Part shown: positions 1 to 9,556 of the stretch, one piece after another
Layout of the letters: each line of letters starts with the position of its first letter
How positions within the stretch are numbered: the stretch's first letter is position 1
From: Planctomycetota bacterium
GTDB taxonomy: Bacteria > Planctomycetota > UBA1135 > UBA2386
Direction: 5' to 3'
Assembly: GCA_020638695.1 (NCBI GenBank)
Contig: JACKIB010000037.1
Location: 1 to 19,229, forward strand
DNA: 19,229 bases
Translations under genes and position numbers: made by a program
Notes under the pieces: model-generated
Databases searched by the model: none
Told to the model about the DNA's origin: nothing
What the model saw: the letters and a program-made list of their open reading frames with translations, nothing else

Positions 1-124
1 GGCGTCTGCGTCACGGACTTCGGAGACACCCCCAGTGGCCCGGGGACGCCGCACCACCCGATCCGACGGCTCGCGACCCGTTCCATCGTGACACCGGCCG
101 TGGAAGCACGGATAGTGCCCCGGA
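1..124. other. Intergenic region upstream of the M1 aminopeptidase gene
   Basis: No convincing coding sequence is seen here. A long minus-strand open frame crosses this region, but it is antisense to the clear aminopeptidase gene and has no recognisable protein features. The stretch ends in a probable -10 element immediately before the aminopeptidase start. Confidence 0.5.
111..116 (+). promoter_or_regulatory. Putative -10 element of the M1 aminopeptidase operon
   Basis: GATAGT matches four of six positions of the sigma-70 -10 consensus, including the critical A2 and T6. It ends 8 bases before the ATG at 125. That spacing would put the transcription start at or next to the start codon, so the transcript may be leaderless. 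No convincing -35 box is seen. Confidence 0.35.
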
Positions 125-2698
125 ATGAATGGGCGCGGACTCCTGATCCTTCTCGGGCTTGCCTCCTGCACCGTGCGACCCTCCGAATCGACCAACCCAT
201 CCCCGGGCATCACCCACCAGTTGGCGGTCGAACGCGCGGCACGAATCCACGACGTCCACTACCGGTTGAGCTTCAAGCTCGGCAAGAAGATGGCCGCGGT
301 GGCGGGTAGCTGCCGAACCACCTTCGAGCTGAATGCTCGGGGCCAGGTGGTGCTCGACTTCGCCGGCGAGGAATTGACCGGCTTGACCGTCAACGGAGCG
401 CGGGTCGAGCCGCGGCGCGTCGCCAACCACATCGTGTTGCCCGCCGCACAGATGCGCATCGGCACCAACGAAGTCCGCGCCGACTTCAGCTCGAAGGTCG
501 CACCGACCGGAACGCCGCTGACCGTCTACCACGACGCCACCGATGGCGCAGACTACTACTACTCGCTGATCGTTCCGGCCGACGCACACCGACTGTTCCC
601 CTGTTTCGACCAGCCCGACCTCAAGGGCGTGTTCGAACTGACGGTCGAGACGCCAGCCGAGTGGAAGGTCGTGGCCAACGGCAAGGAGCTGCGCAGCTCG
701 ACGGCAACGGTGCGCTCGTTCGCGCCGACCAAGCCGCTGCCGACCTACCTGTTCGCCTTCGCCGCCGGACCGTTCGCCGAAATCGGCGGGCACTCGTTCC
801 AACCGGCCGGTCGTCCGCCGATTCCGATGCGAATGTTCCTGCGGCAGAGCAAGGCCGACCGGGCCGAGGTCGACCACCTGTTCGACATGCACGGCCGTGC
901 GGCGACCTGGCTGGGTGACTACTTCGCGTACCCGTACCCGTTCGCCAAACTCGACATGGTGCTGCTGCCCGGGTTCCCGTACGGCGGGATGGAGCACGCA
1001 GGTGCGATCTTCTACCGCGAGTCTTCGCTGGTGTTCGAGCAGCAGCCGACCGAAGGCGAACTGACGCGACGCAGCACCCTGATCTACCACGAGGTGAGCC
1101 ACCAGTGGTTCGGCAACCTCGTGACGATGCGCTGGTTCGACGACCTGTGGCTCAAGGAGGGCTTTGCGACCTTCATGGGCTTCACCTTGTTCGAGACCCT
1201 CGAGCCGGGCAAACACGCTTGGTTGCGCTTCCACCACCGCGTCAAACCGGCTGCCTACCGCGTCGACGGCACCCCGGGTACGACACCGGTCTACCAGCAG
1301 CTCGCCAACCTCGCCGATGCCAAGTCGGCGTACGGTGCAATCGTCTACAACAAGGCCCCGGCGATCCTCCGGGAGCTCAACCACCGCCTCGGTCCGGCGG
1401 CGTTCCAGTCCGGGCTGCAGCTGTTCCTGCGCCAGCACGAGTTCGGCAACGCCACTTGGCGCGAGTTGGTCAGTGCGCTGGAGACGGCGGCGAAGCAGAG
1501 CGCGCGGCACTGGTCGAGCCGCTGGATCCTCGCCGCTGGCATGCCGCGGGTGGAAGCACAGTGGCGGGTCGAAGCGTCGCGCATGACCGAGTTCGCGATC
1601 CACCAGCAGAGCGTGCAGGGCGACGAGGGGACGTGGCCGCTGCAGCTCGAGGTGCTCCTGATCGACGCCAGCGGCAGTTTCGAACGGGTCCGGGTGGTGG
1701 CCGACAGTGCGGTCACCCGGGTGCCGTCGCTGATCGGGCGCGCCGCACCGGCGTGCGTCCTGCTCAATCCACGCGACATCGCGTACGGACAGTTCCTGCT
1801 CGACGACCGCAGCCGCGACTGGCTGGTCGACCACGCCCAGAACATCGAGGACCCGCTGGTGCGGGCGGTAGCGATGAGCGCGCTGTTCGACACGGTGCGC
1901 GAGACCAAGCTGGACCCGGCCCGGTTCGCCACCACTGCCCTGCGGCTGCTCGCGGGTGAATCGGACGCGGGCACCCACGCTTGGCTACTCGGCGCACTGC
2001 GCGTCTGCCTACTTCGCTACATGTCGGGCACGCGCAGCGAACCACTGCTGCAGAAGCTCACCGAAATCCTGCTCACCCAGCTGGAGGGCAGCGCCGCGGA
2101 TCTCAAGACTCAGGTGCTGCGGTTCCTGCTCGCCTACACCCATGGCCCACAGGCGACATCGCTGTGCCAGCGGGTGGTCGCGAACCAGGCGCCGGCCCCG
2201 GGCGTCACGCTGGGACGGCGCGATCGCTTCCTGGCGGCCGCCGCACTCGTGGCCAGGGGCTACGGACGCAAGGTGCTGGAGGACCTGGTCACTTCGATGG
2301 GGCAGTCCGACGTCGGCCGGGAGGCGTTTCTCGCGGGCGCCGCCGACCCGTCCAGCAAGGAACAGTACTTCCAGAACTACCTGGGGCTCGACGTCCCGGA
2401 GCAGTGGACCATCGACAGCCTCGGCAACTTCCACTGGCCTGGGCAGGACGAGGCCACGCTCCCCTACCTGCGCCGTGCACTCGAGCGCGTCGAGTGGGTG
2501 AAGGCGAACCGACGGGTGTTCTTCATGCCCGCCTGGGTGGACGCGTTCATCAACGGCCACAGCTCCCAGCAGGCACTGGACGTGGTGCAGCGGTTTCTTG
2601 CCGACAACCAAGGTCTCTCTGCGGATATCCGCCGCAAGATCCTGCAGAGCATGGATAGCCTCAAGCGCGCTGTCGCCATCAGGTCTCGTTGGAAATGA
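125..2698 (+). CDS. M1 family aminopeptidase, predicted lipoprotein
   Basis: This 857-residue protein is a zinc metallopeptidase that removes N-terminal residues from peptides. The zinc site is H322-E323-x-x-H326 with E345 nineteen residues after the second histidine, in the family spacing. The substrate-binding motif GGMEHA lies at 287-292 and the likely transition-state tyrosine is Y408. The family phrase CFDQPDLKG is present in the N-terminal domain, and an ERAP1-like helical C-terminal half completes a normal family length. The N-terminus is short and hydrophobic with a lipobox LASC ending at C15, so the enzyme is probably lipid-anchored outside the cytoplasmic membrane. The ATG at 125 is chosen because it gives this signal and follows a -10-like hexamer. 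The stop overlaps the ATG of the next gene (ATGA), so the genes are translationally coupled. Family assignment is certain; substrate range is not known. Confidence 0.95.
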   Translation: MNGRGLLILLGLASCTVRPSESTNPSPGITHQLAVERAARIHDVHYRLSFKLGKKMAAVAGSCRTTFELNARGQVVLDFAGEELTGLTVNGARVEPRRVANHIVLPAAQMRIGTNEVRADFSSKVAPTGTPLTVYHDATDGADYYYSLIVPADAHRLFPCFDQPDLKGVFELTVETPAEWKVVANGKELRSSTATVRSFAPTKPLPTYLFAFAAGPFAEIGGHSFQPAGRPPIPMRMFLRQSKADRAEVDHLFDMHGRAATWLGDYFAYPYPFAKLDMVLLPGFPYGGMEHAGAIFYRESSLVFEQQPTEGELTRRSTLIYHEVSHQWFGNLVTMRWFDDLWLKEGFATFMGFTLFETLEPGKHAWLRFHHRVKPAAYRVDGTPGTTPVYQQLANLADAKSAYGAIVYNKAPAILRELNHRLGPAAFQSGLQLFLRQHEFGNATWRELVSALETAAKQSARHWSSRWILAAGMPRVEAQWRVEASRMTEFAIHQQSVQGDEGTWPLQLEVLLIDASGSFERVRVVADSAVTRVPSLIGRAAPACVLLNPRDIAYGQFLLDDRSRDWLVDHAQNIEDPLVRAVAMSALFDTVRETKLDPARFATTALRLLAGESDAGTHAWLLGALRVCLLRYMSGTRSEPLLQKLTEILLTQLEGSAADLKTQVLRFLLAYTHGPQATSLCQRVVANQAPAPGVTLGRRDRFLAAAALVARGYGRKVLEDLVTSMGQSDVGREAFLAGAADPSSKEQYFQNYLGLDVPEQWTIDSLGNFHWPGQDEATLPYLRRALERVEWVKANRRVFFMPAWVDAFINGHSSQQALDVVQRFLADNQGLSADIRRKILQSMDSLKRAVAIRSRWK

Positions 2699-2948
2699 AA
2701 AAGCTGAAGCGGATCTTCATCCTCATCATGGTCTTGGTGCTGCTCCTGCTGATCGCCAAGAACGTGCGGGAGACCGAGCTCTGGCTGTTCCTGTGGAATC
2801 CACGGATCTCGCTGGCCCTGCTGATCTTCATCTCGTTGTTGCTCGGCTTCGGTCTGGGGATCTTCGTGGCGCTGAACGTGGGCAAGGGAGACAAGGACGA
2901 CGGCACCAAGGGCCGCGGTGCCGAGAGCGGCCGAGGCGCCACGCAACC

Positions 2949-2952
<4 letters not shown>
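2695..2952 (+). CDS. LapA-domain small membrane protein
   Basis: This 85-residue protein has a basic start (MKKLKR), a hydrophobic segment at about residues 7-22, a short polar link with NVRETELWLF, a second hydrophobic segment at about 37-63, and a charged Lys/Asp/Gly-rich tail. This order and spacing are typical of the LapA (DUF1049) domain, including the conserved asparagine after the first helix. In enterobacteria LapA works with LapB in lipopolysaccharide assembly control; no lapB-like gene is nearby, so that role is not shown here. The ATG at 2695 is preferred over a TTG at 2689 because it forms an ATGA overlap with the aminopeptidase stop. The stop in turn overlaps the GTG start of the leucyl aminopeptidase, so the gene is the middle member of a coupled trio. 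Confidence 0.8.
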
Positions 2953-4439
<1,487 letters not shown>

Positions 4440-4484
4440 GAGTCTGCGCCACGGAAGCGCAACCAATCATCGACGCGCCCACGG

Positions 4485-4910
4485 TCAGCGGACCGGGAAC
4501 GCGTCCAGCACGGTATCGATCTGCTGCAGCACGGCGATCAGATCCGCGGTCGCCGCGGCGATGCGGCATTCGAGTCGATTCCCGGCGCCGCTCACGTGAC
4601 CTTCGATCAACAGCTGCCCGGCACCCACCGAGCGGACCTCTACCCCCAGCTGATCCTCCATCGTCCGGAAGCGCGCCACCTCCCGACGACCGTCGGTCAG
4701 CCCGGCGAGCGCGTCGCGGAAGTCGGCGAGATCGTCATTGCGCAACGAGCACGAGACCGCGCCGGCAAACCCACCGGCGCGCACATCGACCAACGCCTGC
4801 AACCAGTTGACGTCATCGCCTTCGAACGCGTCCGGGCGCTGGCGACCGGAAACCTGCACACGGATCCGCTCCCCCTCGGAGCCACCCAGGACGACCTCGT
4901 GCTTGCGCAT
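4485..4910 (-). CDS. Hypothetical protein, weakly resembling WapI/DUF-type immunity proteins
   Basis: This 141-residue soluble protein has no signal peptide or membrane segment. The phrases DDVNWLQALVDVRAGGFAG and a following acidic stretch, LADFRDALAGL, followed by alternating strands, resemble the fold of WapI-family immunity proteins. Those are small proteins that neutralise contact-dependent toxins, and relatives are also found as stand-alone proteins of unknown role. No toxin gene is visible here. The ATG at 4910 has a GGGAG about 10 bases upstream and also a TACGTT hexamer 6 bases upstream. It lies 50 bases behind the GT-C gene on the same strand and could be its operon partner. The function is unassigned; the similarity is my pattern recognition and needs a profile search. 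Confidence 0.6.
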   Translation of the reverse strand: MRKHEVVLGGSEGERIRVQVSGRQRPDAFEGDDVNWLQALVDVRAGGFAGAVSCSLRNDDLADFRDALAGLTDGRREVARFRTMEDQLGVEVRSVGAGQLLIEGHVSGAGNRLECRIAAATADLIAVLQQIDTVLDAFPVR

Positions 4911-4960
4911 GCCGCGAACGTACTCCCGCCCGCGCCCGAAGTCACGCCGGGCGCGCCGCT

Positions 4961-6490
4961 CTACTTGCCGGCCTTGGTCAGCGCTTCGAACACGTCATTG
5001 CGCACGTAGAAGCCGAACAGCCCGCAGCGCTCGCCGCCCGGCCAACGCGTCGGCCCGCTCTTGTAGTACAAGTGGTAGCCGCTGCGGAACTCCGGGTTGT
5101 TCCACAGTTCGCGATCACCGGGGAAGGGCGGGTCCGGCATGACCTTGGTGGGAACCCAACCCAGGCTGGAACCCAGCTGGATGAACTCGGGGCGGCGCGA
5201 CAGCACGTAGGCACCATCGCCCTTCTCGTGCCCCGAATGACCCTTGCCCATGCCTTCCACCTTGCGGTGCGCGATGTGCGAATCGTTGAGCCCGAGCATG
5301 TCGATCGCGCGCATGCGGGAGTAGTAGACCAGCGCCCCGGCACTGTTCGCCGCCAACACCGCGCCCTTCGGCGCATGGATCCGCAGCCACCGACCCGCGA
5401 CCGTGCCGTTGTGCGCGACGACGTCGCCGCGGATGCTCGGCGTGACGCTGGTCAACACCATCATCAGGTTGAACAGCACGCAGCCGATCACCACCGGCGT
5501 CCGGACCTCCTCACGGTGGGTAGTGAGGGTCATCGCCGCCAACAGGGCCATGACGGGAACCAGCGGCGAGAAGAAGCGGTAGGCCGGCATCACGTCGCCA
5601 CCCACCAGCACGATGTAGCCGGTGAACACCACCAACAACGCCGGGATCACCAGGTAGTCCCGGTCGGCGTTGCGCCAACCACGCCCGACCGAGGCCGGCA
5701 ACAGCAGCAGGGGCAGCAGCGCGAACACCGAGCCGAACACGTAGCCGAACCCCCGTTGCACCTGCGCCCAGGTCGAGCCCACTTTGGCATAGAACGTGTT
5801 CGGAAACAGATACCCGTAGTACGACCATCGCCACACGAAGTAGCTGCCGAACACCAGCACCACCGTCGCAGCCGCCAGTTCGAGCGGCCGGCGGCCGATC
5901 GCGGCGCGCAGCAACCAGGCGTCGGCGGCCACCACCATGACCACCAACGCCCCGTCCGGGCGGTTCATGCAGACCAACGCGGCGAGCAGACCGAGGCGGA
6001 TCCAGCGGCCGCGCCGGTACTCGGCACCCTTGGCATGCAGGTAGCCGAGCAACAGGGCGGTGACCAGGAGCGCATGGAGCGACGTCTCCATGCCGCTCTG
6101 CGGCCAAGGAGTGAACGCCCCGCAGGTGCCGAGGAGCAGGCACGCATGGCTCGCCGTGCGGCGGTCGATCTGCACCCACCGCCAGCTCTGGTGCACCAGC
6201 ACCAGGGTGCCGGCTGCACACGCATAACCGAGGATCAGCGACCAGACGACTGTATCGAGGTTGCAGAGGTGTCCGGCGGCCAGCAGCGCGACCCACAGGA
6301 ACGAGCTGTAGCCCTCGACCGCAGCCTCCCCGGCGTTGAACCGGAGGCCATGACCCTCGACCCAGTTCTCGGCATAGCGGAAGAAGATGAATGCGTCATC
6401 CAACATCCACGCGCGCAGCATCAACGCGTGCCCAAGCGTGACGAAGCACGCGATGACAAGGGCGAGTTGCGAAAAGCGGTGCTCGGACAT
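4961..6490 (-). CDS. Polytopic GT-C fold glycosyltransferase, AftB-like
   Basis: This 509-residue integral membrane protein has about ten hydrophobic segments. Directly after the first helix comes the acidic pair D31-D32 in LDDAFIFFRYAENW, then GHGLRFNAGE and EGYSSFLW. This run is characteristic of the AftB-type arabinofuranosyltransferase and related polyprenyl-phosphate-sugar dependent transferases. In the GT-C fold the first extracytoplasmic loop carries the catalytic acid, here probably D31 or D32. A soluble C-terminal portion of roughly 150 residues follows the last helices. The sugar and acceptor cannot be told from sequence; arabinose is not implied. It follows the heptose kinase gene by 102 bases on the same strand, suggesting surface-glycan assembly. 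Confidence 0.8.
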   Translation of the reverse strand: MSEHRFSQLALVIACFVTLGHALMLRAWMLDDAFIFFRYAENWVEGHGLRFNAGEAAVEGYSSFLWVALLAAGHLCNLDTVVWSLILGYACAAGTLVLVHQSWRWVQIDRRTASHACLLLGTCGAFTPWPQSGMETSLHALLVTALLLGYLHAKGAEYRRGRWIRLGLLAALVCMNRPDGALVVMVVAADAWLLRAAIGRRPLELAAATVVLVFGSYFVWRWSYYGYLFPNTFYAKVGSTWAQVQRGFGYVFGSVFALLPLLLLPASVGRGWRNADRDYLVIPALLVVFTGYIVLVGGDVMPAYRFFSPLVPVMALLAAMTLTTHREEVRTPVVIGCVLFNLMMVLTSVTPSIRGDVVAHNGTVAGRWLRIHAPKGAVLAANSAGALVYYSRMRAIDMLGLNDSHIAHRKVEGMGKGHSGHEKGDGAYVLSRRPEFIQLGSSLGWVPTKVMPDPPFPGDRELWNNPEFRSGYHLYYKSGPTRWPGGERCGLFGFYVRNDVFEALTKAGK

Positions 6491-6592
6491 CGCGGAGGGG
6501 GGCGGGAAAGACTACCTCGCTGCCCCGTACAGTGCCCCGTCGAATTGCGACGCGCCCGACGGGCCGCGAGTCCGCGCCGCAACCAGCGCGGC
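6491..6592. other. Gap between the heptose kinase and GT-C genes, with a possible promoter
   Basis: On the minus strand, TAGTCT (6509-6514) has T1, A2, T3-shifted and T6 features of a -10 box and lies 18 bases before the GT-C start. This suggests the transferase may have its own promoter in addition to read-through. No gene is seen in the gap. Confidence 0.25.
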
Positions 6593-7597
6593 TCAGGGTG
6601 ACGTCGTCAGGATCTTTGCGCCGCCGGTATCGAGGTGGTAGTGCATCCGGCGCAGTCCGTGGCGCCCCATGAACTCGTCGAGCGCAGCATGATCCCGCGG
6701 TGCGTACACCATGAAGAACCCACCGCCGCCGGCGCCGGACACCTTGCCCCCCAACACCCCGAAGCGCTCCTTGATCAATCGGTACAGCGCGTCGATCCCT
6801 GGAATGGTGATCTGTGGCGACATGGCGGATTTGTGCGCCCAGTGGCGATCCATCAGCAACCCGAACTCGTCGTAGTTCTCGCTCTCGATCGCCCCGAGGA
6901 TCTGCATTCCGATCTCCTTGATCGCCTGCAGACTGTCCCGGACCACTCCGTGCGCGCCTCGGTCAGGGTGACGCATCGCCTGGTCCTGGTGCCGCAGCAC
7001 ATCCGTGACCCGGCCTTGGATGCCGGTATAGTAGAGGTGCGTGTTGGCGACGAAGTCCATCAACGTCGCCGGATTGACCGCGGCGCTGCGCACCACGACC
7101 GCACCGCTCGGATCGATGTCGAGCACCGTCATTCCGCCGAACGCCGCGAGGTACGGATCCTGCTTGCCGACCGTCATTCCGAGTTTGCCGTGCTCGATCG
7201 CGAACGCTTCCTCCGCGAGGTCCTGGAGCGGCACCTCGTCGCGGCGCAGCGCACGCAGCGCTTTCAGCAACGCCACCGTGTAGCAACTCGACGAACCGAG
7301 ACTGGCACCGGCCTTGAGGTCAGCCATCGACGAGATCTCGATCTGCTCGGTCAGCCCGATGTGCTTGAGCGTTTCGCGCGCCAGGTCGTGCTGCAGCTGA
7401 TCCGGGTGGTCGACCGTCTCGATCTTGGTGTAGTGGACCCGGATCTTGCGATCGAGCACGGGCGGATTGACCGCCACGTACATGTACTTGTCGATCGCCA
7501 TGGCGAACAGGAACCCGCCGTAGCGTTCGTAGAACGAGGGTAGGTCGGTGCCACCACCACCCAATGTCGTGCGGAAGGGCGCGCGGGCGAGGATCAT
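6593..7597 (-). CDS. hddA: GHMP kinase, probable D-glycero-D-manno-heptose 7-phosphate kinase
   Basis: This 334-residue cytosolic sugar kinase has the GHMP motifs in order. They are APFRTTLGGGGTDLPSFY (residues 6-23), the phosphate-binding loop GASLGSSS (97-104), and the C-terminal KVSGAGGGGFF near residue 290. GGGTDLP near the start is typical of the HddA branch, which phosphorylates D,D-heptose 7-phosphate at O1 on the way to GDP- or ADP-heptose. The ATG at 7597 overlaps the stop of the HAD phosphatase gene by four bases (ATGA), which supports the heptose assignment because the next pathway step removes the 7-phosphate. GmhA and HddC homologues are not in this window. Related GHMP kinases acting on other sugars remain possible. 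Confidence 0.85.
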   Translation of the reverse strand: MILARAPFRTTLGGGGTDLPSFYERYGGFLFAMAIDKYMYVAVNPPVLDRKIRVHYTKIETVDHPDQLQHDLARETLKHIGLTEQIEISSMADLKAGASLGSSSCYTVALLKALRALRRDEVPLQDLAEEAFAIEHGKLGMTVGKQDPYLAAFGGMTVLDIDPSGAVVVRSAAVNPATLMDFVANTHLYYTGIQGRVTDVLRHQDQAMRHPDRGAHGVVRDSLQAIKEIGMQILGAIESENYDEFGLLMDRHWAHKSAMSPQITIPGIDALYRLIKERFGVLGGKVSGAGGGGFFMVYAPRDHAALDEFMGRHGLRRMHYHLDTGGAKILTTSP

Positions 7598-8217
7598 TCG
7601 TTCATCATCGCTTCGCGCAGCGAATCGATCACGTGCACGACCGCGCTGGCGTCCACGGCGACGTGCCCCGGACGGAGTTCGGGAGGCGCCTCGAGGTCGG
7701 TCATGCTGCCCTTGGTCAAGAGGATCGTGTCGACGGTGGCCGACCGACCGGCCCGCACGTCACGCAGGTCGCGACACAGCATGAACGAACGCCGCAACTC
7801 CACGCGGTGCACCCCGGCCGCCTGGAGGATCAATCCGGGCGACGGTTTGGCACACCGGCAGCCGGTGACCAGTTCCGGCCGCACCGACGCCCCGGGCACG
7901 TAGCGGGCCCGGGGATCGTGTGGACAGAAGAAGAAGCCATCGACGCGCGCGCCGGCGCGGGCCAACAACATCCTCAGCCGGCCGTGGATCAGGTCGAGCT
8001 TCATCACCGACAGGCGCCCCTGCGCCAGCGCCGGCTGACTGGTCACCACCAACACCAGGTAGCCGCGCTCATTGAGGGCTCGCACCAACTCCGCGGCATC
8101 GCGCAGCAACACGACGTGCTCGACATCGAGCGGTGGTCCCATCACCCCGCACGCGTCGTCGAACACGAGCGCGTTCAGGATTCCGTCTCTGTCCAGGAAG
8201 ACCGCGGGCTTCTGCAA
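7594..8217 (-). CDS. GmhB-like HAD phosphatase, probable heptose bisphosphatase
   Basis: With the TTG start at 8217 this is a 207-residue HAD-IIIA protein. Motif I is D9-R-D11-G, motif II is the threonine T59 in VVTSQPAL, and motif III is K124. A zinc knuckle of the GmhB type is formed by C98-P-H100 and C120-R-C122. GmhB removes the 7-phosphate of heptose 1,7-bisphosphate, which fits the overlapping heptose kinase gene. Motif IV, normally GD-x3-D, reads C148-R-D150-L-R-D153, so the first acidic residue is shifted or replaced. The open frame continues far upstream, but there it is antisense or out of frame with RNase D. TTG 8217 is the first plausible start directly before the conserved FLDRDG core, although other non-ATG starts cannot be excluded. 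Confidence 0.8.
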   Translation of the reverse strand: MQKPAVFLDRDGILNALVFDDACGVMGPPLDVEHVVLLRDAAELVRALNERGYLVLVVTSQPALAQGRLSVMKLDLIHGRLRMLLARAGARVDGFFFCPHDPRARYVPGASVRPELVTGCRCAKPSPGLILQAAGVHRVELRRSFMLCRDLRDVRAGRSATVDTILLTKGSMTDLEAPPELRPGHVAVDASAVVHVIDSLREAMMNE

Positions 8218-8248
8218 CGTGGTGTGGTGCGCCGGTTGCGACTCCGTG

Positions 8249-8254
8249 ATTCTA
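8249..8254 (-). promoter_or_regulatory. Putative -10 element for the HAD phosphatase-heptose kinase pair
   Basis: On the minus strand TAGAAT matches five of six -10 consensus positions. It lies in the short gap between the RNase D stop and the HAD start, about 31 bases before the chosen TTG. No clear -35 box is seen. Confidence 0.35.
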
Positions 8255-8290
8255 CGCCTGCGGGCGCCGCGGTCCAACAGCGTCGATCGA

Positions 8291-9556
8291 TCAGGAGTTC
8301 TCCGGGCGGGCCACGTCGGCACGTGTGCCCGTGGGTCCACGCCGCCGCGAGCGTCTACGCAAGCCGCGGCGCGCGCCGGACCGATGCGGGGCGGCGGCAA
8401 CCGAACCCAGCGCTTCGACCAGCGCCGCCCCGTAGTAGTCCACCCGCCACGGCTCCAGAATGCCCAGCCGGCGCAGCTGTTCGACGTCCGCCACTGGATG
8501 TTCGAGCTTGGCGAGCTCGAGCATGACCGCGCGCGGCAGCACCAGCGAAGCGTCGACCCCGCGCTCCGCCGCGACGCCCTTGCGCCAGGTCCGGAGCGCG
8601 TCATAGGCCCAACTCTGCTCCTCGCTGAGGAGATCGGTGTCGCGCCGGGTCGGCGAGATCCGGTCCACGGCGAGTGGTCCCGAGTCGATCCCGCGCCGCA
8701 CCGCCTCGAGCAGCGCATCGCCATGCCGGTCCAAGAGCTTGGGGCTCACGCTCGCGCAACGGGCGATCGCCTGGCGCGACGTCGGCCGCTGCTCGGCGAT
8801 GACCAGCATCACGTCATTGCCGACCACCTTGAACGCCGGCCGATCGAGGCGGTCGGCGATCTGGTGCCGCAGCGCGTAGAGCTCCCGCAACACGCTCTGC
8901 CCCACCGGGTCGAGCCGCTCCCAGCCCTTGACCTTGATGAAGTCGTCGGGGTTGAACACGCGCGGCTCGGGGATCAGTTGCTCGACGCGACGGAACTCCG
9001 CCGCGACTTCGAGCTGAGTGATCTCGGGGGCATTCCGCAGCCGGGCGCGCAGATCGGCAGCCAGCGGCAACAGGAAGCGCGTGTCGTAGCGGGCGTAGTC
9101 GAGCTGCCCCTCGGTCAGGGGACGGCAGCCCCAATCGCTCCGCTGCAGACGCTTGTCGAGCGTCACACCGAACGACTCCTGCAGGATCGCCGCCAGCCCG
9201 ACGTTCTCCAGTCCCAGCGCCATCGCCACGACCTTGGTGTCGAACAGCGCGGCGAGTTCGAAGGGCATCGTGCGCTTGAGCATCAACAGGTCGAACTCGG
9301 CGTCGTGGAACACCTTCACCACATGCGGATCGGCGAACACCGGTACCAGGGGGCGCAGATCCAAGCCCACCATGGGGTCGATGATGTAGTCCCGCCGGGC
9401 GGTGCTCACCTGGATCAGGCACAGCCGCTCGTAGTAGGCGAACAGCGGATTGGCCTCGGTGTCGACCGCGATCGCCGGTGCGGCAAAGAGTCGCTCGGCG
9501 AGTTGCTCGAGATGGGACTGAGTTTCGATCCGAATCGGCGGCGGCAGCGGCTCCAT
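8291..9556 (-). CDS. rnd: Ribonuclease D
   Basis: This 421-residue cytosolic 3'-5' exoribonuclease of the DEDDy family trims the 3' ends of tRNA precursors and other stable RNAs. The catalytic residues are D32 and E34 (AVDTEANP), D89 in HDAEFDLLML, and Y154 and D158 in YARYDTRFLL. An HRDC nucleic-acid binding domain follows at about 218-290 (LRELYALRHQIADRLDRP), with a second, more divergent HRDC region at about 310-395. The last ~30 residues are an arginine-rich basic tail that could contact RNA. The ATG at 9556 is chosen because it lies just ahead of the exonuclease domain and has AGGGTG a few bases upstream. The open frame extends to 9796, but that portion has no conserved features. It is divergent from the secreted esterase gene. 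Confidence 0.9.
   Translation of the reverse strand: MEPLPPPIRIETQSHLEQLAERLFAAPAIAVDTEANPLFAYYERLCLIQVSTARRDYIIDPMVGLDLRPLVPVFADPHVVKVFHDAEFDLLMLKRTMPFELAALFDTKVVAMALGLENVGLAAILQESFGVTLDKRLQRSDWGCRPLTEGQLDYARYDTRFLLPLAADLRARLRNAPEITQLEVAAEFRRVEQLIPEPRVFNPDDFIKVKGWERLDPVGQSVLRELYALRHQIADRLDRPAFKVVGNDVMLVIAEQRPTSRQAIARCASVSPKLLDRHGDALLEAVRRGIDSGPLAVDRISPTRRDTDLLSEEQSWAYDALRTWRKGVAAERGVDASLVLPRAVMLELAKLEHPVADVEQLRRLGILEPWRVDYYGAALVEALGSVAAAPHRSGARRGLRRRSRRRGPTGTRADVARPENS

Noticed and set aside
11..1978. 655-codon open frame on the minus strand
   Set aside because: It is fully antisense to the M1 aminopeptidase, has low-complexity Arg/Val/Glu composition and no recognisable motif; long antisense frames are common in GC-rich DNA.
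2598..2948. 117-codon N-terminal extension of leucyl aminopeptidase
   Set aside because: It overlaps the aminopeptidase end and the LapA-like gene in another frame, and the GTG at 2949 gives the normal family length.
4445..4461. TGCGC/GCGCA hairpin after the leucyl aminopeptidase stop, as a terminator
   Set aside because: The stem is only 5 bases with a 7-base loop and no T-tract follows.
5072..6601. 509-codon open frame on the plus strand antisense to the GT-C gene
   Set aside because: The equal length to the real gene is coincidental; the His/Gln/Arg-rich translation has no membrane segments or motifs, whereas the minus strand encodes a clear polytopic transferase.
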